Assembly: GCF_008087625.1 (NCBI RefSeq)
Contig: NZ_CP042997.1
Coordinates: 4,836,001 to 4,900,000 of the forward strand
DNA from: Aquisphaera giovannonii
Lineage (GTDB): Bacteria > Planctomycetota > Planctomycetia > Isosphaerales > Isosphaeraceae
Direction: 5' to 3'
Length of the DNA stretch: 64,000 nt
Shown: positions 49,750 through 59,008 of the stretch, piece by piece
Numbering within the stretch: position 1 is the first letter of the stretch
Layout of the letters: each line of letters begins with the position of its first letter
Translations under genes and position numbers: made by a program
The notes under the pieces: model-generated
What the model was told of the DNA's origin: nothing
The model's input: the letters and a program-made list of their open reading frames with translations, nothing else
Database searches by the model: none

Positions 49750-49950
49750 TCCGGTCCTCCGCGGCGGGGGCCGCCACGCGCCCCACGCCTACGACAGCCT
49801 AGGGGCCGGGCCGGGCCGCCGGCAAGGGACGCGGCCGCGGGCGGGCGATCGGACGCCCCGCCCGCCGGACCGGGCGTGCAAAGCCGGAGGCTCCCGGGTA
49901 GAGTCTCCGAGGCCCCGGCGGACGGGGCCGCCGTTTCCTCGAAGGTGACC

Positions 49951-50277
49951 ATGAAATCACTGGCCTGGTACGTGCTGGCGGCGGCGGGGGAGATCGGCGG
50001 ATGCTTCGCGTTCTGGGCCTGGCTCCGGATGCAGAAGAGCCCGCTCTGGATCGGGCCCGGCGTGGCCTCCCTCGTCGTCTTCGCGCTGGCGCTGACGCGG
50101 ATCGACGCCGACGCCGCCGGCCGGGCCTATGCGGCGTATGGGGGCATATACATCCTCGCCTCGGTGACCTGGCTGAGGGTCGTCGAGGGGGTGCGGCCGG
50201 ACCGCTGGGACCTGCTGGGCGCCGGGATCTGCCTCGCGGGGGCGGCGGTCATCCTGTTCGGCCCGCGGAGGCCCTGA
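49951..50277 (+). CDS. ynfA: YnfA family membrane protein (UPF0060)
   Basis: A 108-residue protein with four membrane segments. [20 protein letters not shown] followed by [17 protein letters not shown] is the characteristic YnfA start (Glu in the first segment, then the FW-W pattern), and [20 protein letters not shown] then [20 protein letters not shown] the conserved second half. YnfA is related to SMR-type exporters; some members export cationic compounds. AAGG lies 4-5 bp before ATG 49951. Together with Gdx at 41.3 kb this makes two SMR-related proteins in the window. Confidence 0.93.
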   Translation: MKSLAWYVLAAAGEIGGCFAFWAWLRMQKSPLWIGPGVASLVVFALALTRIDADAAGRAYAAYGGIYILASVTWLRVVEGVRPDRWDLLGAGICLAGAAVILFGPRRP

Positions 50278-50359
50278 CGCGACCAGGCCGACGGCTCGGC
50301 CCGATTCGACCCGACTCACCCGCCCGGCCGACGGGCCGGCAACCCCATGGAGGATCGTC

Positions 50360-50794
50360 ATGCTCCGACTGCTTCTCGCCGTCGCGGCCGCCGTCGCCTC
50401 GGCCGCCGCCATGGCCGGAGGGCCCGAGATGGACGACGCGAAGGCGATGGAAGGGACCTGGGGATTCGTCTCCGGCGAGGTCGGCGGCGTCAAGCTGCCC
50501 GACGAGGTCCTGAAGACGATGTCCCTCGTGCTGGAGGACGGCAAGTACACGACGAAGTCCCCCGGCCCCGACGATAAGGGGACGGTGAAGATCGACCCGG
50601 GCAAGGAGCCGAAGGCGATGGACATCACCGGCGTCGAGGGGCCGAACAAGGGCAGGACCTTCCCGGCCATCTACGTCCTCGACGGCGACACCCTGAAGAT
50701 CTGCTACGACCTCTCCGGCAAGGCGCGTCCGACCGAGTTCAAATCCCCGCCGGGAACGAAGCACTTCCTGGCGGTGTACAGGCGGAAGAAGTGA
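50360..50794 (+). CDS. Exported TIGR03067-domain protein
   Basis: A 144-residue protein with a signal peptide (MLRLLLAVAAAVASAAAMAG). The mature part starts with the domain's usual AMEGTWGFVSGEVGGVKLPD and ends in KPTEF-like ARPTEFKSPPGTKHFLAVYR, with DDKGTVKIDPGKEPKAMDIT and YVLDGDTLKICYDLSG between. These are diagnostic of the TIGR03067 lipocalin-like domain found in many paralogues in planctomycetes and allied bacteria. A ligand-binding role outside the cytoplasm is plausible but unproven. Confidence 0.9.
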   Translation: MLRLLLAVAAAVASAAAMAGGPEMDDAKAMEGTWGFVSGEVGGVKLPDEVLKTMSLVLEDGKYTTKSPGPDDKGTVKIDPGKEPKAMDITGVEGPNKGRTFPAIYVLDGDTLKICYDLSGKARPTEFKSPPGTKHFLAVYRRKK

Positions 50795-50849
50795 GGGCTC
50801 GGTCGGGGGCGGAGGCTCCTCCGCCCGGCCGGGGCTCGTCCCCGGGCCT

Positions 50850-50900
50850 TCTTCTCTTCCCCCTCTTCTCCGTGCCCTCCGTGCCTCTGTGGTTCGACCG
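50850..50900. repeat. Family D repeat (single copy)
   Basis: CTTCTCTTCCCCCTCTTCTC followed by CGTGCCCTCCGTGCCTCTGT and GG, related to the repeats at 23.92, 24.12 and 49.10 kb. It lies between the converging TIGR03067 and kinase genes. Confidence 0.55.
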
Positions 50901-50907
50901 TCCCCTC

Positions 50908-53307
50908 CTACGATGCGGCCCGGCGTCCGCGGCGGGCCCGCATCCAGGCGCAGTAGACGGTGGCGGCACAGACGAGGGCCACGAGGGCGAGCTGCCAGGG
51001 GCTGTCGATCAGGCGGAGCGGCCAGGAGTAGGGCTGGCGGAGGACGACGACCAGCGGGGTCCGGCCGACGCGGTGGTAGTCCGTCATGGCGCCGGCGTGG
51101 ACGTACTCGACGGCCTCCTTCAGGGACGGGTCGGCCTCGAAGGACGCCATGAGGGGGACGTCCGACGCGGCCCGCCAGATCGGGTCGAACGGGGCGCCGG
51201 CGGTGGCGTGGTCCGGGCTCAGGAGGACGACGTAGCGCGAGGGCGGGGTGCCCTCGAACTCGGTGTAGGTCCAGTCCGGCGGGCTGACCACCGCGGCGCC
51301 CGGGAGCTCGTTGCGCATGTCCAGGTCCACGAGCTGCGACCCGGCCGTGACGTTGGCCACCAGGAGCGCCACCCAGCGGCCCGCCTCCTCGTCCCAGACG
51401 CGGGTGGCGATCGCCACCTTGTAGCGGTCGTCCTTGATCGAATGGTAGACCCGCGAGACGTAGTAGGCGTGCCGCTCGCCCTCCAGCGGGGGTCGCCGGA
51501 AGCCCTGGAAGTAGTCGCGCCGGGAGAAGTCCCTGCCCAGGAACCGCTCCCCCTCGGGGATCGTGTCGGCCAGGAGGGTGCCGGAGGGGTCGACCAGGTA
51601 GACGTTGAACAGCGGCTGGCTGTCGGTGAGGTCGAACCAGTAGTTGTAGTCCTTCGAGATCTCGGCGAGGAACGCGTCGAGGGCGAGGCGGAGCTCCCGC
51701 GGGGAGCCGTCGTGGCGGCGGAAGGCGTCCACGAGCCGCGGGTCCCGTGCGGAGCGGACGATGGCCCGGCCGATCATCCGGAGCTTGTCGTCGACGTCGC
51801 GGGCCAGCCGCGCGGCCTCGCGGGCGTTCGAGGTGCGGAGCTGGCCGAACGAGCCGGCGGCGGCGGCGAGCACCCCGAAGGCGATCGCGGCGAGGGCGAC
51901 CTGGAACGGGTGCCGGCGGGCCCAGAAGCGCAGGTGCTTGCTCGTCGAGGGCCCGCCGGCGACCGTCGGCTCGCCGCGGAGCCGGCGGCCCAGGTCGTTG
52001 GCCAGGGCGTCGGCCGAGCCGTAGCGGCGGGCCGGATCCCGGTGCAGGCACTTCAGGCAGATCGCCTGGAGCTCGGCGTCCACCTCCGGGTTCAGCCGGC
52101 GTGGCGGCGTGAGATTCCCCTCGATCACCATCGCCGCGGTCTCGGTCCCGTCCTTGCCCTGGAACGGGGGCCGGCCGGTGAGCATCGCGTAGAGGATCGC
52201 CCCCAGGCCGTACACGTCGGACGCCGTCGAGACGTCGGCCCACCGCCCGGCGGCCATCTCCGGCGACATGTACGGGAAGGTGCCCACCGCCCCCAGCCGG
52301 TAGAGCGTCCGCGAGGCCTCCTCGCTCATCGCGTCCGCGACGGGGTACGCGACCGTCTCGTCCTGCGGGCCGGCCCCCGGCGCCGGGGCCGGCGCCGCGG
52401 CCGGGCCGCCCCCCGCCGATGCGTCCGGGCCCGGGGCCGGGTCCGCCTCCGATTCCCCGTCGAGCTCCGGGCTCAGGCCCGTGGACCTCGACCCGGCGGC
52501 CAGTGTGGCCAGGGACTCCACGCGGATGGCCAGGCCGAAGTCGGAGACCCGCGGCTCGCCGTCGGGGTCCAGCAGCACGTTGGCGGGCTTCAGGTCCAGG
52601 TGGAGCACGCCCGGGTTCCGCGTGTGGGCGTGGTGGATCGCCCGGGCGACCTTCTCCATGAGCGCCGCCGCCGCCTCCGGCGGGGCGGGCGAGCCCCGGT
52701 AGCGGTCGGCGACGGTGCCCCCCTCCATGAGGTCCATGGAGATGAACCAGCGCCCGCGGTCGTGGTCGAAGTACTTGATCCGGATGATGTTCGGGTGCCG
52801 CAGCGCGGCGATGATGCGGGCCTCGTCGGTGAGGCGGCGGACCGAGGAGCCGTCGGACTCGACGCGGGCGTCCAGGACCTTGAGGGCGACGAGGTCGTTG
52901 CTCTTGAGGTGCCGGGCCTTCCAGACCTCGCCCTGGCCGCCTCCGCCGAGCCGCTCCAGGAGGACGTAGCCCCCCAGCTCGTCCCCCGGGCGGGGCCGGT
53001 CCAGCCGCGTCGCGAGGCCCGCCCGGCCCGCGCCCCCGCCGGGCCCGGCGGCGGGGTGGGCGCGGGTGGCCTCGGCGCCGGGGCCGGGCGGGCCGGCGAA
53101 CGCGGCGAGGTCGTCGAAGTAGGCGGCCAGCTCCCCCGCGATCTCGGGATGGGCCGCGACCCAGTCCTCCGGCCGCGGGGCCTCGCCGCGGTCGACGGCG
53201 GCGTGGAAGTCGTAGACCGCGAGGTCCACGGCGCCCTCGGCGTCGCCGGCGCGGAGGGCGGGCCCGGCGTCGGGGCCATGGTCGTCGGGGGCGTTGCCGT
53301 CGGTCAT
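50908..53307 (-). CDS. Transmembrane Ser/Thr protein kinase with an extracytoplasmic sensor (Cache-like) domain
   Basis: A 799-residue protein from ATG 53307. An N-terminal ~115 residues precede the kinase: ATP loop ERLGGGGQGEVWKARHLKSN, the VALKVLD lysine, the catalytic loop GVLHLDLKPANVLLDPDGEP (HLD in place of HRD), VSDFGLAIR and a Pro/Ala-rich insert (~290-335) before GTFPYMSPEMAAGRWADVST. After the kinase come a membrane segment (VALAAIAFGVLAAAAGSFGQ), a ~270-residue sensor region with a Cache-like pattern (FSRRDYFQGFRRP, HAYYVSRVYHSIKDDRYKVA) and a second membrane segment. It likely senses an external ligand. An ECF sigma gene lies 8 bp upstream in the same operon. Confidence 0.92.
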   Translation of the reverse strand: MTDGNAPDDHGPDAGPALRAGDAEGAVDLAVYDFHAAVDRGEAPRPEDWVAAHPEIAGELAAYFDDLAAFAGPPGPGAEATRAHPAAGPGGGAGRAGLATRLDRPRPGDELGGYVLLERLGGGGQGEVWKARHLKSNDLVALKVLDARVESDGSSVRRLTDEARIIAALRHPNIIRIKYFDHDRGRWFISMDLMEGGTVADRYRGSPAPPEAAAALMEKVARAIHHAHTRNPGVLHLDLKPANVLLDPDGEPRVSDFGLAIRVESLATLAAGSRSTGLSPELDGESEADPAPGPDASAGGGPAAAPAPAPGAGPQDETVAYPVADAMSEEASRTLYRLGAVGTFPYMSPEMAAGRWADVSTASDVYGLGAILYAMLTGRPPFQGKDGTETAAMVIEGNLTPPRRLNPEVDAELQAICLKCLHRDPARRYGSADALANDLGRRLRGEPTVAGGPSTSKHLRFWARRHPFQVALAAIAFGVLAAAAGSFGQLRTSNAREAARLARDVDDKLRMIGRAIVRSARDPRLVDAFRRHDGSPRELRLALDAFLAEISKDYNYWFDLTDSQPLFNVYLVDPSGTLLADTIPEGERFLGRDFSRRDYFQGFRRPPLEGERHAYYVSRVYHSIKDDRYKVAIATRVWDEEAGRWVALLVANVTAGSQLVDLDMRNELPGAAVVSPPDWTYTEFEGTPPSRYVVLLSPDHATAGAPFDPIWRAASDVPLMASFEADPSLKEAVEYVHAGAMTDYHRVGRTPLVVVLRQPYSWPLRLIDSPWQLALVALVCAATVYCAWMRARRGRRAAS

Positions 53308-53315
53308 GGTCGGGC

Positions 53316-53966
53316 TCACTCGGTCCTCGGCCGGAGGTCCTCGAAGTCGCGGGTGGCGGCCAGCTCGCGGAGCGTCCGGAGCCCGCGGCGTAGCAGGCCG
53401 CCGATCGCCTGCGGCGACCGGTTCATGTGGCGGGCCACGTCCTGCACCGGCAGCCCCTCGCAGTGCTTCAGGACGATCGCCTCCGCCTGCTCGCGGGGGA
53501 GCCGCGCGAGCAGCCGCGCGACCAGCAGGGCCTTCTCCTCGGATTGTAGGCCGGCGCTGGGGGTGCTGAGGCAGGCCGGGATCAGGTGCTCCATCCCGGC
53601 GCTGCTGCGGTCCAGGTCGTGGAGCGAGACGCCGCGGGCCCGCCCGAGCTCCCGCAGCCGGTCGGCCAGGCGGGCGGCGAGGATCTGCTTCAGCCACCCG
53701 GCCCTGGCCGCGGCGCGGGCGTCGGGGCCGGCATCCCCTCCGGCGCCGGCCTCGGCCTCGGCCTCGCCGCCCCGGAAGCGGTCGCGGTCGCGATGGGCGC
53801 GGAGGAGGGTCTCCTGGATCAGGTCGGACGGGTCGACGCGGCCCCGCAGGTCGGCCGGGATCCACTTCCAGGTGAGCGCCCGGAGGTAGTCGCGGAAGCC
53901 GTCCAGGTCGCCGACGTCGGGCGGGGGCGGGGTCTTCGCGCCGGGCCTGGGCTGGGTCTCGGGCAT
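53316..53966 (-). CDS. ECF-type RNA polymerase sigma factor
   Basis: A 216-residue protein from ATG 53966. Region 2 has RALTWKWIPADLRGRVDPSD LIQETLLRAHRDRDRF, and region 4 has LVARLLARLPREQAEAIVLK then HCEGLPVQDVARHMNRSPQA IGGLLRRGLRTLREL, with the helix-turn-helix in its second half. This is the planctomycete-type ECF group that is often encoded with a Ser/Thr kinase. The kinase gene starts 8 bp after this stop, so the two are in one operon, and the kinase may phosphorylate or otherwise regulate the factor (inference). The upstream frame extension is repeat DNA, not coding sequence. Confidence 0.92.
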   Translation of the reverse strand: MPETQPRPGAKTPPPPDVGDLDGFRDYLRALTWKWIPADLRGRVDPSDLIQETLLRAHRDRDRFRGGEAEAEAGAGGDAGPDARAAARAGWLKQILAARLADRLRELGRARGVSLHDLDRSSAGMEHLIPACLSTPSAGLQSEEKALLVARLLARLPREQAEAIVLKHCEGLPVQDVARHMNRSPQAIGGLLRRGLRTLRELAATRDFEDLRPRTE

Positions 53967-54119
53967 GTCATCCCCCGGGCCGGGCACTCGTCCCCCTCGA
54001 AGCGTCACGTCGGGCTCCCCGGGCCTGCGACGGCACGCCCGACGGCCCATTCTCCCAGAGAACGCGCTTGACGGCCATCCGGGACCCGACGCCCACGGGG
54101 ACGAACGCAAGCCGAGGCT

Positions 54120-54540
54120 CACCTTCCCGGCCGGCTGCGTGAGAGCCGCAGGCGATGGGATCGCCTCGGCCGGCGGGCCGGGCCTCGTCCCCGGCCGCGG
54201 CCGGCCCGACCGTGGCGTCGCTGCGCTCCGCCACAGCCACCCATGGCCCGGGCGCACGACCCACGACGGTAGGAGCGCCCCTCCGGGTGGCTGCGCGGGG
54301 CCGGGTCGATGCCGAAACCTCGCCCGGGTGGCTGCGGCAGAGCCGGAGGCGATGCCGCGGGATCGCCGGGGCCGGCGAGCCGGGCTCGGATCCTCGCGCC
54401 GGCCCGACCGACCGTGGCGTCGCTCCGCTCCGCCACAGCCACCCGGGTCGTGTGGCATCCGATTGGGGGACAAGCGAGCGGCTCCGGGTGGCTGCGGCGG
54501 AGCCGGAGGCGATTCCGCGGGACCGCCGCGGCATCGAGTT
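54120..54540. repeat. REP-like repeats (family B), left of the RAYT gene
   Basis: Several alternating units: CGTGGCGTCGCTGCGCTCCG+CCACAGCCAC (54210-54240), GGGTGGCTGCGGCAGAGCCG+GAGGCGATGC (54329-54359), CGTGGCGTCGCTCCGCTCCG+CCACAGCCAC (54412-54442), GGGTGGCTGCGGCGGAGCCG+GAGGCGATTC (54486-54516). Neighbouring units face opposite ways. Each contains a GTGGC...GCCAC-type palindrome. The gap from the sigma factor start (53966) to the transposase (54594) holds nothing else. Confidence 0.85.
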
Positions 54541-54593
54541 GGCTGCGTCAGCCGTGCTTGCCCTCCAGAAGTTCCGGGCCTACGTTTGCCTCC

Positions 54594-55168
54594 ATGGAGT
54601 ACTGGAAACGCACGTCGCGTCGTCGATCCGGCAATGAGCCGGGTGAGGCCCACGAGCTCACGTTCACCTGCTATCGTCGCTATCGCTTCCTCGAGGCGGA
54701 CCGCACGTGCCGCTGGCTCAGCGAATCCATCCGCGACGCGAGACTCGCCCTCGACTTCTCGCTCTGGGCCTTCGTGTCATGCCCGAGCACGCCCACCTCG
54801 TGGTCTTCCCCAGGAGGCCCGAGTACGACATGGGGGATATTCTCCGGGCGATCAAGGAGCCCGTGGGCAGGCAGGCTGTCGCCTTCATCAAGGAGCACGC
54901 CCCCCGCTGGTTGCCCCGGATCTCGCGCCAGCGAGGCGAGAAGAGGGAGCGCCTGTTCTGGCAATCGGGCGGCGGCCACGATCGCAACATCCGGAAGCCG
55001 AAGGTCCTGATGGCGATGATCCACTACATCCACGAGAACCCCGTCCGAAGGGGGCTGGTTGGCCGGGCGGCGGACTGGAGATGGTCCAGCGCCGGTTGGT
55101 TCGAAGGCGAGCCGACCTGCGACCTGATCCCCGATCGCGTCCCCCCGGAGTGGGTCCCCCGAGGCTGA
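54594..55168 (+). pseudogene. REP-associated tyrosine transposase (RAYT/Y1_Tnp), frameshifted
   Basis: ATG 54594 begins MEYWKRTSRRRSGNEPGEAH, then ELTFTCYRRYRFLEADRTCR, the start of IS200/RAYT-type Y1 transposases. At 54774-54780 the frame shifts: GTG-TC-ATG appears where GTG-GTC-ATG is expected, so one base seems to be missing. The second frame continues with MPEHAHLVVFPRRPEY, the HUH-type motif in its usual place (here H-A-H), then FWQSGGGHDRNIRKPK, MAMIHYIHENPVRRGLVGRA with the presumed tyrosine, and ADWRWSSAGWFEGE. Apart from the shift all parts are intact, about 190 residues as usual. It may be a recent mutation or sequencing error. Confidence 0.85.
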
Positions 55169-55194
55169 CCAACATCGATCCGGCCCGCCAAGCC

Positions 55195-55395
55195 CTCGGG
55201 TGGCTGCGGCGGAAGCGCAGCGACGCCACGACGAGCGGGCCGGCGCAAGCGCCCCAGCTCCGCTCGCTCGCCGCGGCGGTCCCGTGGCGTCGCTGCGCTC
55301 CGCCACAGCCACCCGGAGGGGCCCTCCCGCCCTCGAAAATCGCGCGCACGATGGGCCTCGGGTGGCTGTGACGGCGTGCGGCGACGCCACGGGCA
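55195..55395. repeat. REP-like repeats (family B), right of the RAYT gene
   Basis: GGGTGGCTGCGGCGGAAGCG+CAGCGACGCCACG (55198-55230), CCGTGGCGTCGCTGCGCTCC+GCCACAGCCACCCGG (55281-55318) and GGGTGGCTGTGACGGCGTGC+GGCGACGCCACGG (55359-55391). These are the same units as on the left side, here in alternating orientation. The rest of the 55169-55630 gap shows no gene. Confidence 0.85.
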
Positions 55396-55630
55396 GGAGG
55401 CCGGCGCGAACGGCCCGGCCCGCACTCGGGCCCGAGCGGCCGGCCGGGCCGCACCCCCGTGATAAAGCTCCCACGCGAAGGGGCGCGAGCCCGGCCGCCG
55501 AAATGCGACTGGGATTTGTGCTAGGATCGGCGGGGGGGTTAGAATCGACCGGCCGCGCGGGGCTGGCCCGGCGGATCACGTCGGGGATGGCCGCCGGGCC
55601 GGCGGGTCGGGGATCATCGGGGGGGGACAC

Positions 55631-58600
55631 GTGGCCGAGGGCAGCACGCGGCGATCGGGCTCGGCGAATCCCACGGTCCTGGCGATGGACCACCCCGTCA
55701 CGCTGATGATGGTGGTCCTCGGCCTCATCAGCCTGGGGATGCTCGCCTACAATAAAATGCGGGTGGACATCTTCCCCTCGCTCAACACGCCCAAGATCTA
55801 CGTCTTCTTCGACTTCATCGGCATGAGCCCCGACCAGATCGAGGGCTTCATCGTCAACGAGCTGGAGCTGTATTTCCAGTACGTGGACGGCATCCAGGAC
55901 ATCAAGTCCCGGAACATCCAGCAGGTCGGCCTGATCGAGCTGGGCTTCTTCAACGGCACCGAGATGGGGCAGGCCATGGCGCAGGTGGTCGCCATGTCCG
56001 ACCGCGCCATGGCCTGGATGCCCCCCGGGGCGTTGCCGCCGATGATCATGCGCATGGACGCCGGCAGCGTGCCCATCGGCTACCTGGTCTTCAACAGCGA
56101 GGGGGACAAGACCTCCATCGGCGCCATGGGCGACCTCGCCCAGAACGTCATCCGGCCGCTCGTGCAGAAGAACGTGCCCGGCACGGTGGCCATCAGCCCC
56201 TTCGGGCCGAACATGCGGTCGATCGTCATCGACGTGGACCCCCGCAAGCTGCTCCAGTACAACCTCAACCCCCAGGACCTCATCGAGGCCCTGGCGCAGG
56301 GGAACGTCGTGATCCCGGCGGGGAACCTGTACATCAAGGACTCGATGCCGATCGTCCACAACAACGCCACGGTGGTGGACGTCCACAAGCTGGGGGACAT
56401 CCCCATCAAGCTCGGGCAGAACGTCTACATGCGCGACGTGGCGACGATCCGCGACGACACCGACATCACCTACGGCTACGCGCTGGTCAACGGCAAGAAG
56501 GCCATCCACCTGCCGATCATCAAGAAGGACACCGGCTCCACGCTCACGGTCGTCGCCGACGTCCACAAGGCCATGCCCCAATTCCGCGCCGCCGTGCCGC
56601 CGGACGTGAAGATCAGCTTCGAGTTCGACGAGTCGCCCACCGTCGTCCACGCGGTCGAGAGCGTGGCGACCGAGGGCGCCATCGGCGCCGGGCTGACCGG
56701 GCTGATGATCCTGCTGTTCCTCCGCGACCTGCGGAGCGTGATCGTCGTCGTCTGCAACATCCCCCTGGCGCTGATCGGCTCGCTGTTCGGGCTCTGGGTG
56801 ACGGGCAACACGATCAACATCATGTCCCTGGGCGGCATGGCGCTGGCGATCGGCATCCTCGTGGACGAGGCGACGGTGACGATCGAGAACACCCACGTCC
56901 AGATGGCCCGGACCCCTCGGGTCGCCACGGCCGTGCTGCACGCCAGCAACGCGACGGCCGTCCCCCGGCTGCTGGCGCTGCTCTGCATCCTCTCGGTGTT
57001 CATCCCGGCGTTCATCATGGAGGACCCCCTGCGCTCGCTGTTCATGCCGCTGACGCTGGCGGTCGGCTTCGCGATGGTCTCCTCCTACCTGCTCTCCAGC
57101 ACGTTCGTGCCGATCATGAGCGTGTACCTGCTGAAGCACAAGGCGCACGAGGACGCCGGGGGCGGGCTCTTCGGCCGGGTCGAGCGGGCCTACAAGGGGA
57201 TGGTGGAGTGGCTGCTCGGGTTCCGCCTGATCCTGGTGGGGGCCTACCTCGCCGCCTGCGTCGCCGTGCTCGCCATCCTCGGGCTCCAGGTCGGCCAGGA
57301 GCTCTTCCCGCAGATCGACTCCGGCGAGTTCGTCCTGCGGTTCCGGCCGCCGCCGGGCTCGAACTTCGAGCTGACGCGGGAGATGGGCCTGCAGTGCCTC
57401 AAGGAGATCGAGCGCGAGGCCGGGCAGGGCCAGGTGGAGATCTCCATGGGCTTCGTCGGCCAGGTGGCCCCGAACTTCGGCATCAACAACATGGTGCTGT
57501 TCATGCGGGGGCCCGACGACGGCCAGCTCCGCGTGAAGCTCGTGGAGTCCACCGACATCAAGCTCGACGCCTTCCGCGAGCGGCTCCGCCAGGTGCTCCC
57601 GGAGCGCGTGGGCGCCTGGATGGCCAGCCGCCTGGAGCAGGGGGGCGGCACCGGCGGCCTGCCGCCGGACCAGGCGAAGAAGCTGGCGGACCAATGCACG
57701 TTCGGGTTCGAGCCGGGCGACATCGTCAGCCAGGTCATGAGCTTCGGCTCCTCACGGCCGATCGCCGTCCGGATCATCGGCACCGACTACGGCGACGTCC
57801 GCAAGCACGCCGAGGCCGTGGCCGCCCGGCTGAAGGGCACGGCGCACCTCCGCGACGTCAACTTCGAGCAGACGCTCGACTACCCGTCGGTGGAGATCGA
57901 GATCGACCGCGAGCTCGCCGGCCTCGTGGGCATCACGCCCATGCACGTGAAGCGCGCCCTGGTCATGGCCACGTCCTCCACGCGGTTCTCGAACCTGAAC
58001 TACTGGATCAACGACAAGACGGGCTTCGACTACCTGGTGCAGCTCCAGGTGCCGCCCCTGCAGCTGGACAAGCCGGAGGACATCGAGGAGCTGCCGCTGG
58101 AGTCGGTCAACCCGCTCGTCCCCCTGATGGTCCGCGACGTGCTGAAGGACGGCCGGGTCCACACGAGCGTCCGGCCCGGCGAGTACGACCGCGACATGTC
58201 CCAGCGCTTCCTCACGGTGCTGGCCAACGTGGAGGGCGAGGACCTCGGCCGCGCCGCCAGGCGGGTCCGGCAGGCCGTCGACTCCCTGGGCGAGCCGCCC
58301 CGCGGCGTCCGCGTGGAGGAGCAGGGCTCGCTGCCGCAGATGACCCAGATGTTCACGTCCCTGGGCATCGGCCTGGGCGTGGCCGTGTTCGTGATCGTCG
58401 TCCTGCTGACGGCCTACTTCCAGTCCCCCCGTCTGGCGATCATCTCGGTGGGCGCCGTGCCGGGCGTGCTGGCCGGGATCGTGACGATGCTGCTGCTCAC
58501 GAACACCACGCTGAACATCGAGTCGTTCATGGGCTCGATCATGTGCCTGGGCGTCTCGGTGTCCAACTCGGTGATGATGGTCACGTTCATGGACGAGCAC

Positions 58601-59008
58601 TGGAAGGCCGGCAAGCCCTCCGCCGAGGCCGCCCTGCTGGGCGCCAGCGAGCGGCTGCGGCCGATCCTGATGACCGCATGCGCCATGACCGTGGGCATGG
58701 TCCCCATGGCGCTGGCGCTGGAGAAGGGGAGCCAGATGGAGGCCCCCCTCGGCCGCGCGGTCATCGGCGGGCTGGTGATGTCCACCTTCGCCACCCTGAT
58801 CGTGCTCCCCTCGATCTTCGCCCTGGTCATCGGGCGGCGGCAGCCCGCGTCCCCGTCGATCTACCCGGGCAACCCGGAGAGCCCGCACTTCGACCCCGAG
58901 ATGGACCTCCTCGAGGGCGAGGGCGAGGGCAACGGCCACGAGAACGGCAACGGCAACGGCAACGGCTACGACGGGCATCACGAGGCGGGAGGGCCGGAGG
59001 GATCATGA
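55631..59008 (+). CDS. RND-family efflux permease
   Basis: A 1125-residue inner-membrane protein from GTG 55631 with about twelve membrane segments and two large periplasmic loops. PVTLMMVVLGLISLGMLAYN opens the first half. TM4 has MALAIGILVDEATVTIENTH, where HAE1/AcrB proteins have D-D and this has D-E. TM10 has GVSVSNSVMMVTF where AcrB has the essential lysine (K-N), so the proton-relay set is altered. A Gly/Asn/His-rich tail ends the protein (GNGHENGNGNGNGYDGHHEA). The next gene (adaptor) overlaps the stop by 4 bp. Substrates cannot be predicted; metal, drug and lipid-type pumps all share the fold. Confidence 0.95.
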   Translation: MAEGSTRRSGSANPTVLAMDHPVTLMMVVLGLISLGMLAYNKMRVDIFPSLNTPKIYVFFDFIGMSPDQIEGFIVNELELYFQYVDGIQDIKSRNIQQVGLIELGFFNGTEMGQAMAQVVAMSDRAMAWMPPGALPPMIMRMDAGSVPIGYLVFNSEGDKTSIGAMGDLAQNVIRPLVQKNVPGTVAISPFGPNMRSIVIDVDPRKLLQYNLNPQDLIEALAQGNVVIPAGNLYIKDSMPIVHNNATVVDVHKLGDIPIKLGQNVYMRDVATIRDDTDITYGYALVNGKKAIHLPIIKKDTGSTLTVVADVHKAMPQFRAAVPPDVKISFEFDESPTVVHAVESVATEGAIGAGLTGLMILLFLRDLRSVIVVVCNIPLALIGSLFGLWVTGNTINIMSLGGMALAIGILVDEATVTIENTHVQMARTPRVATAVLHASNATAVPRLLALLCILSVFIPAFIMEDPLRSLFMPLTLAVGFAMVSSYLLSSTFVPIMSVYLLKHKAHEDAGGGLFGRVERAYKGMVEWLLGFRLILVGAYLAACVAVLAILGLQVGQELFPQIDSGEFVLRFRPPPGSNFELTREMGLQCLKEIEREAGQGQVEISMGFVGQVAPNFGINNMVLFMRGPDDGQLRVKLVESTDIKLDAFRERLRQVLPERVGAWMASRLEQGGGTGGLPPDQAKKLADQCTFGFEPGDIVSQVMSFGSSRPIAVRIIGTDYGDVRKHAEAVAARLKGTAHLRDVNFEQTLDYPSVEIEIDRELAGLVGITPMHVKRALVMATSSTRFSNLNYWINDKTGFDYLVQLQVPPLQLDKPEDIEELPLESVNPLVPLMVRDVLKDGRVHTSVRPGEYDRDMSQRFLTVLANVEGEDLGRAARRVRQAVDSLGEPPRGVRVEEQGSLPQMTQMFTSLGIGLGVAVFVIVVLLTAYFQSPRLAIISVGAVPGVLAGIVTMLLLTNTTLNIESFMGSIMCLGVSVSNSVMMVTFMDEHWKAGKPSAEAALLGASERLRPILMTACAMTVGMVPMALALEKGSQMEAPLGRAVIGGLVMSTFATLIVLPSIFALVIGRRQPASPSIYPGNPESPHFDPEMDLLEGEGEGNGHENGNGNGNGYDGHHEAGGPEGS

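Noticed and set aside
54680-57694. 1004-codon minus-strand frame opposite the RND permease
   Set aside because: It is the antisense shadow of a well-recognised permease. Its product is low-complexity (Gly/Arg/His/Asp-rich) with no family pattern, as expected in high-G+C DNA.
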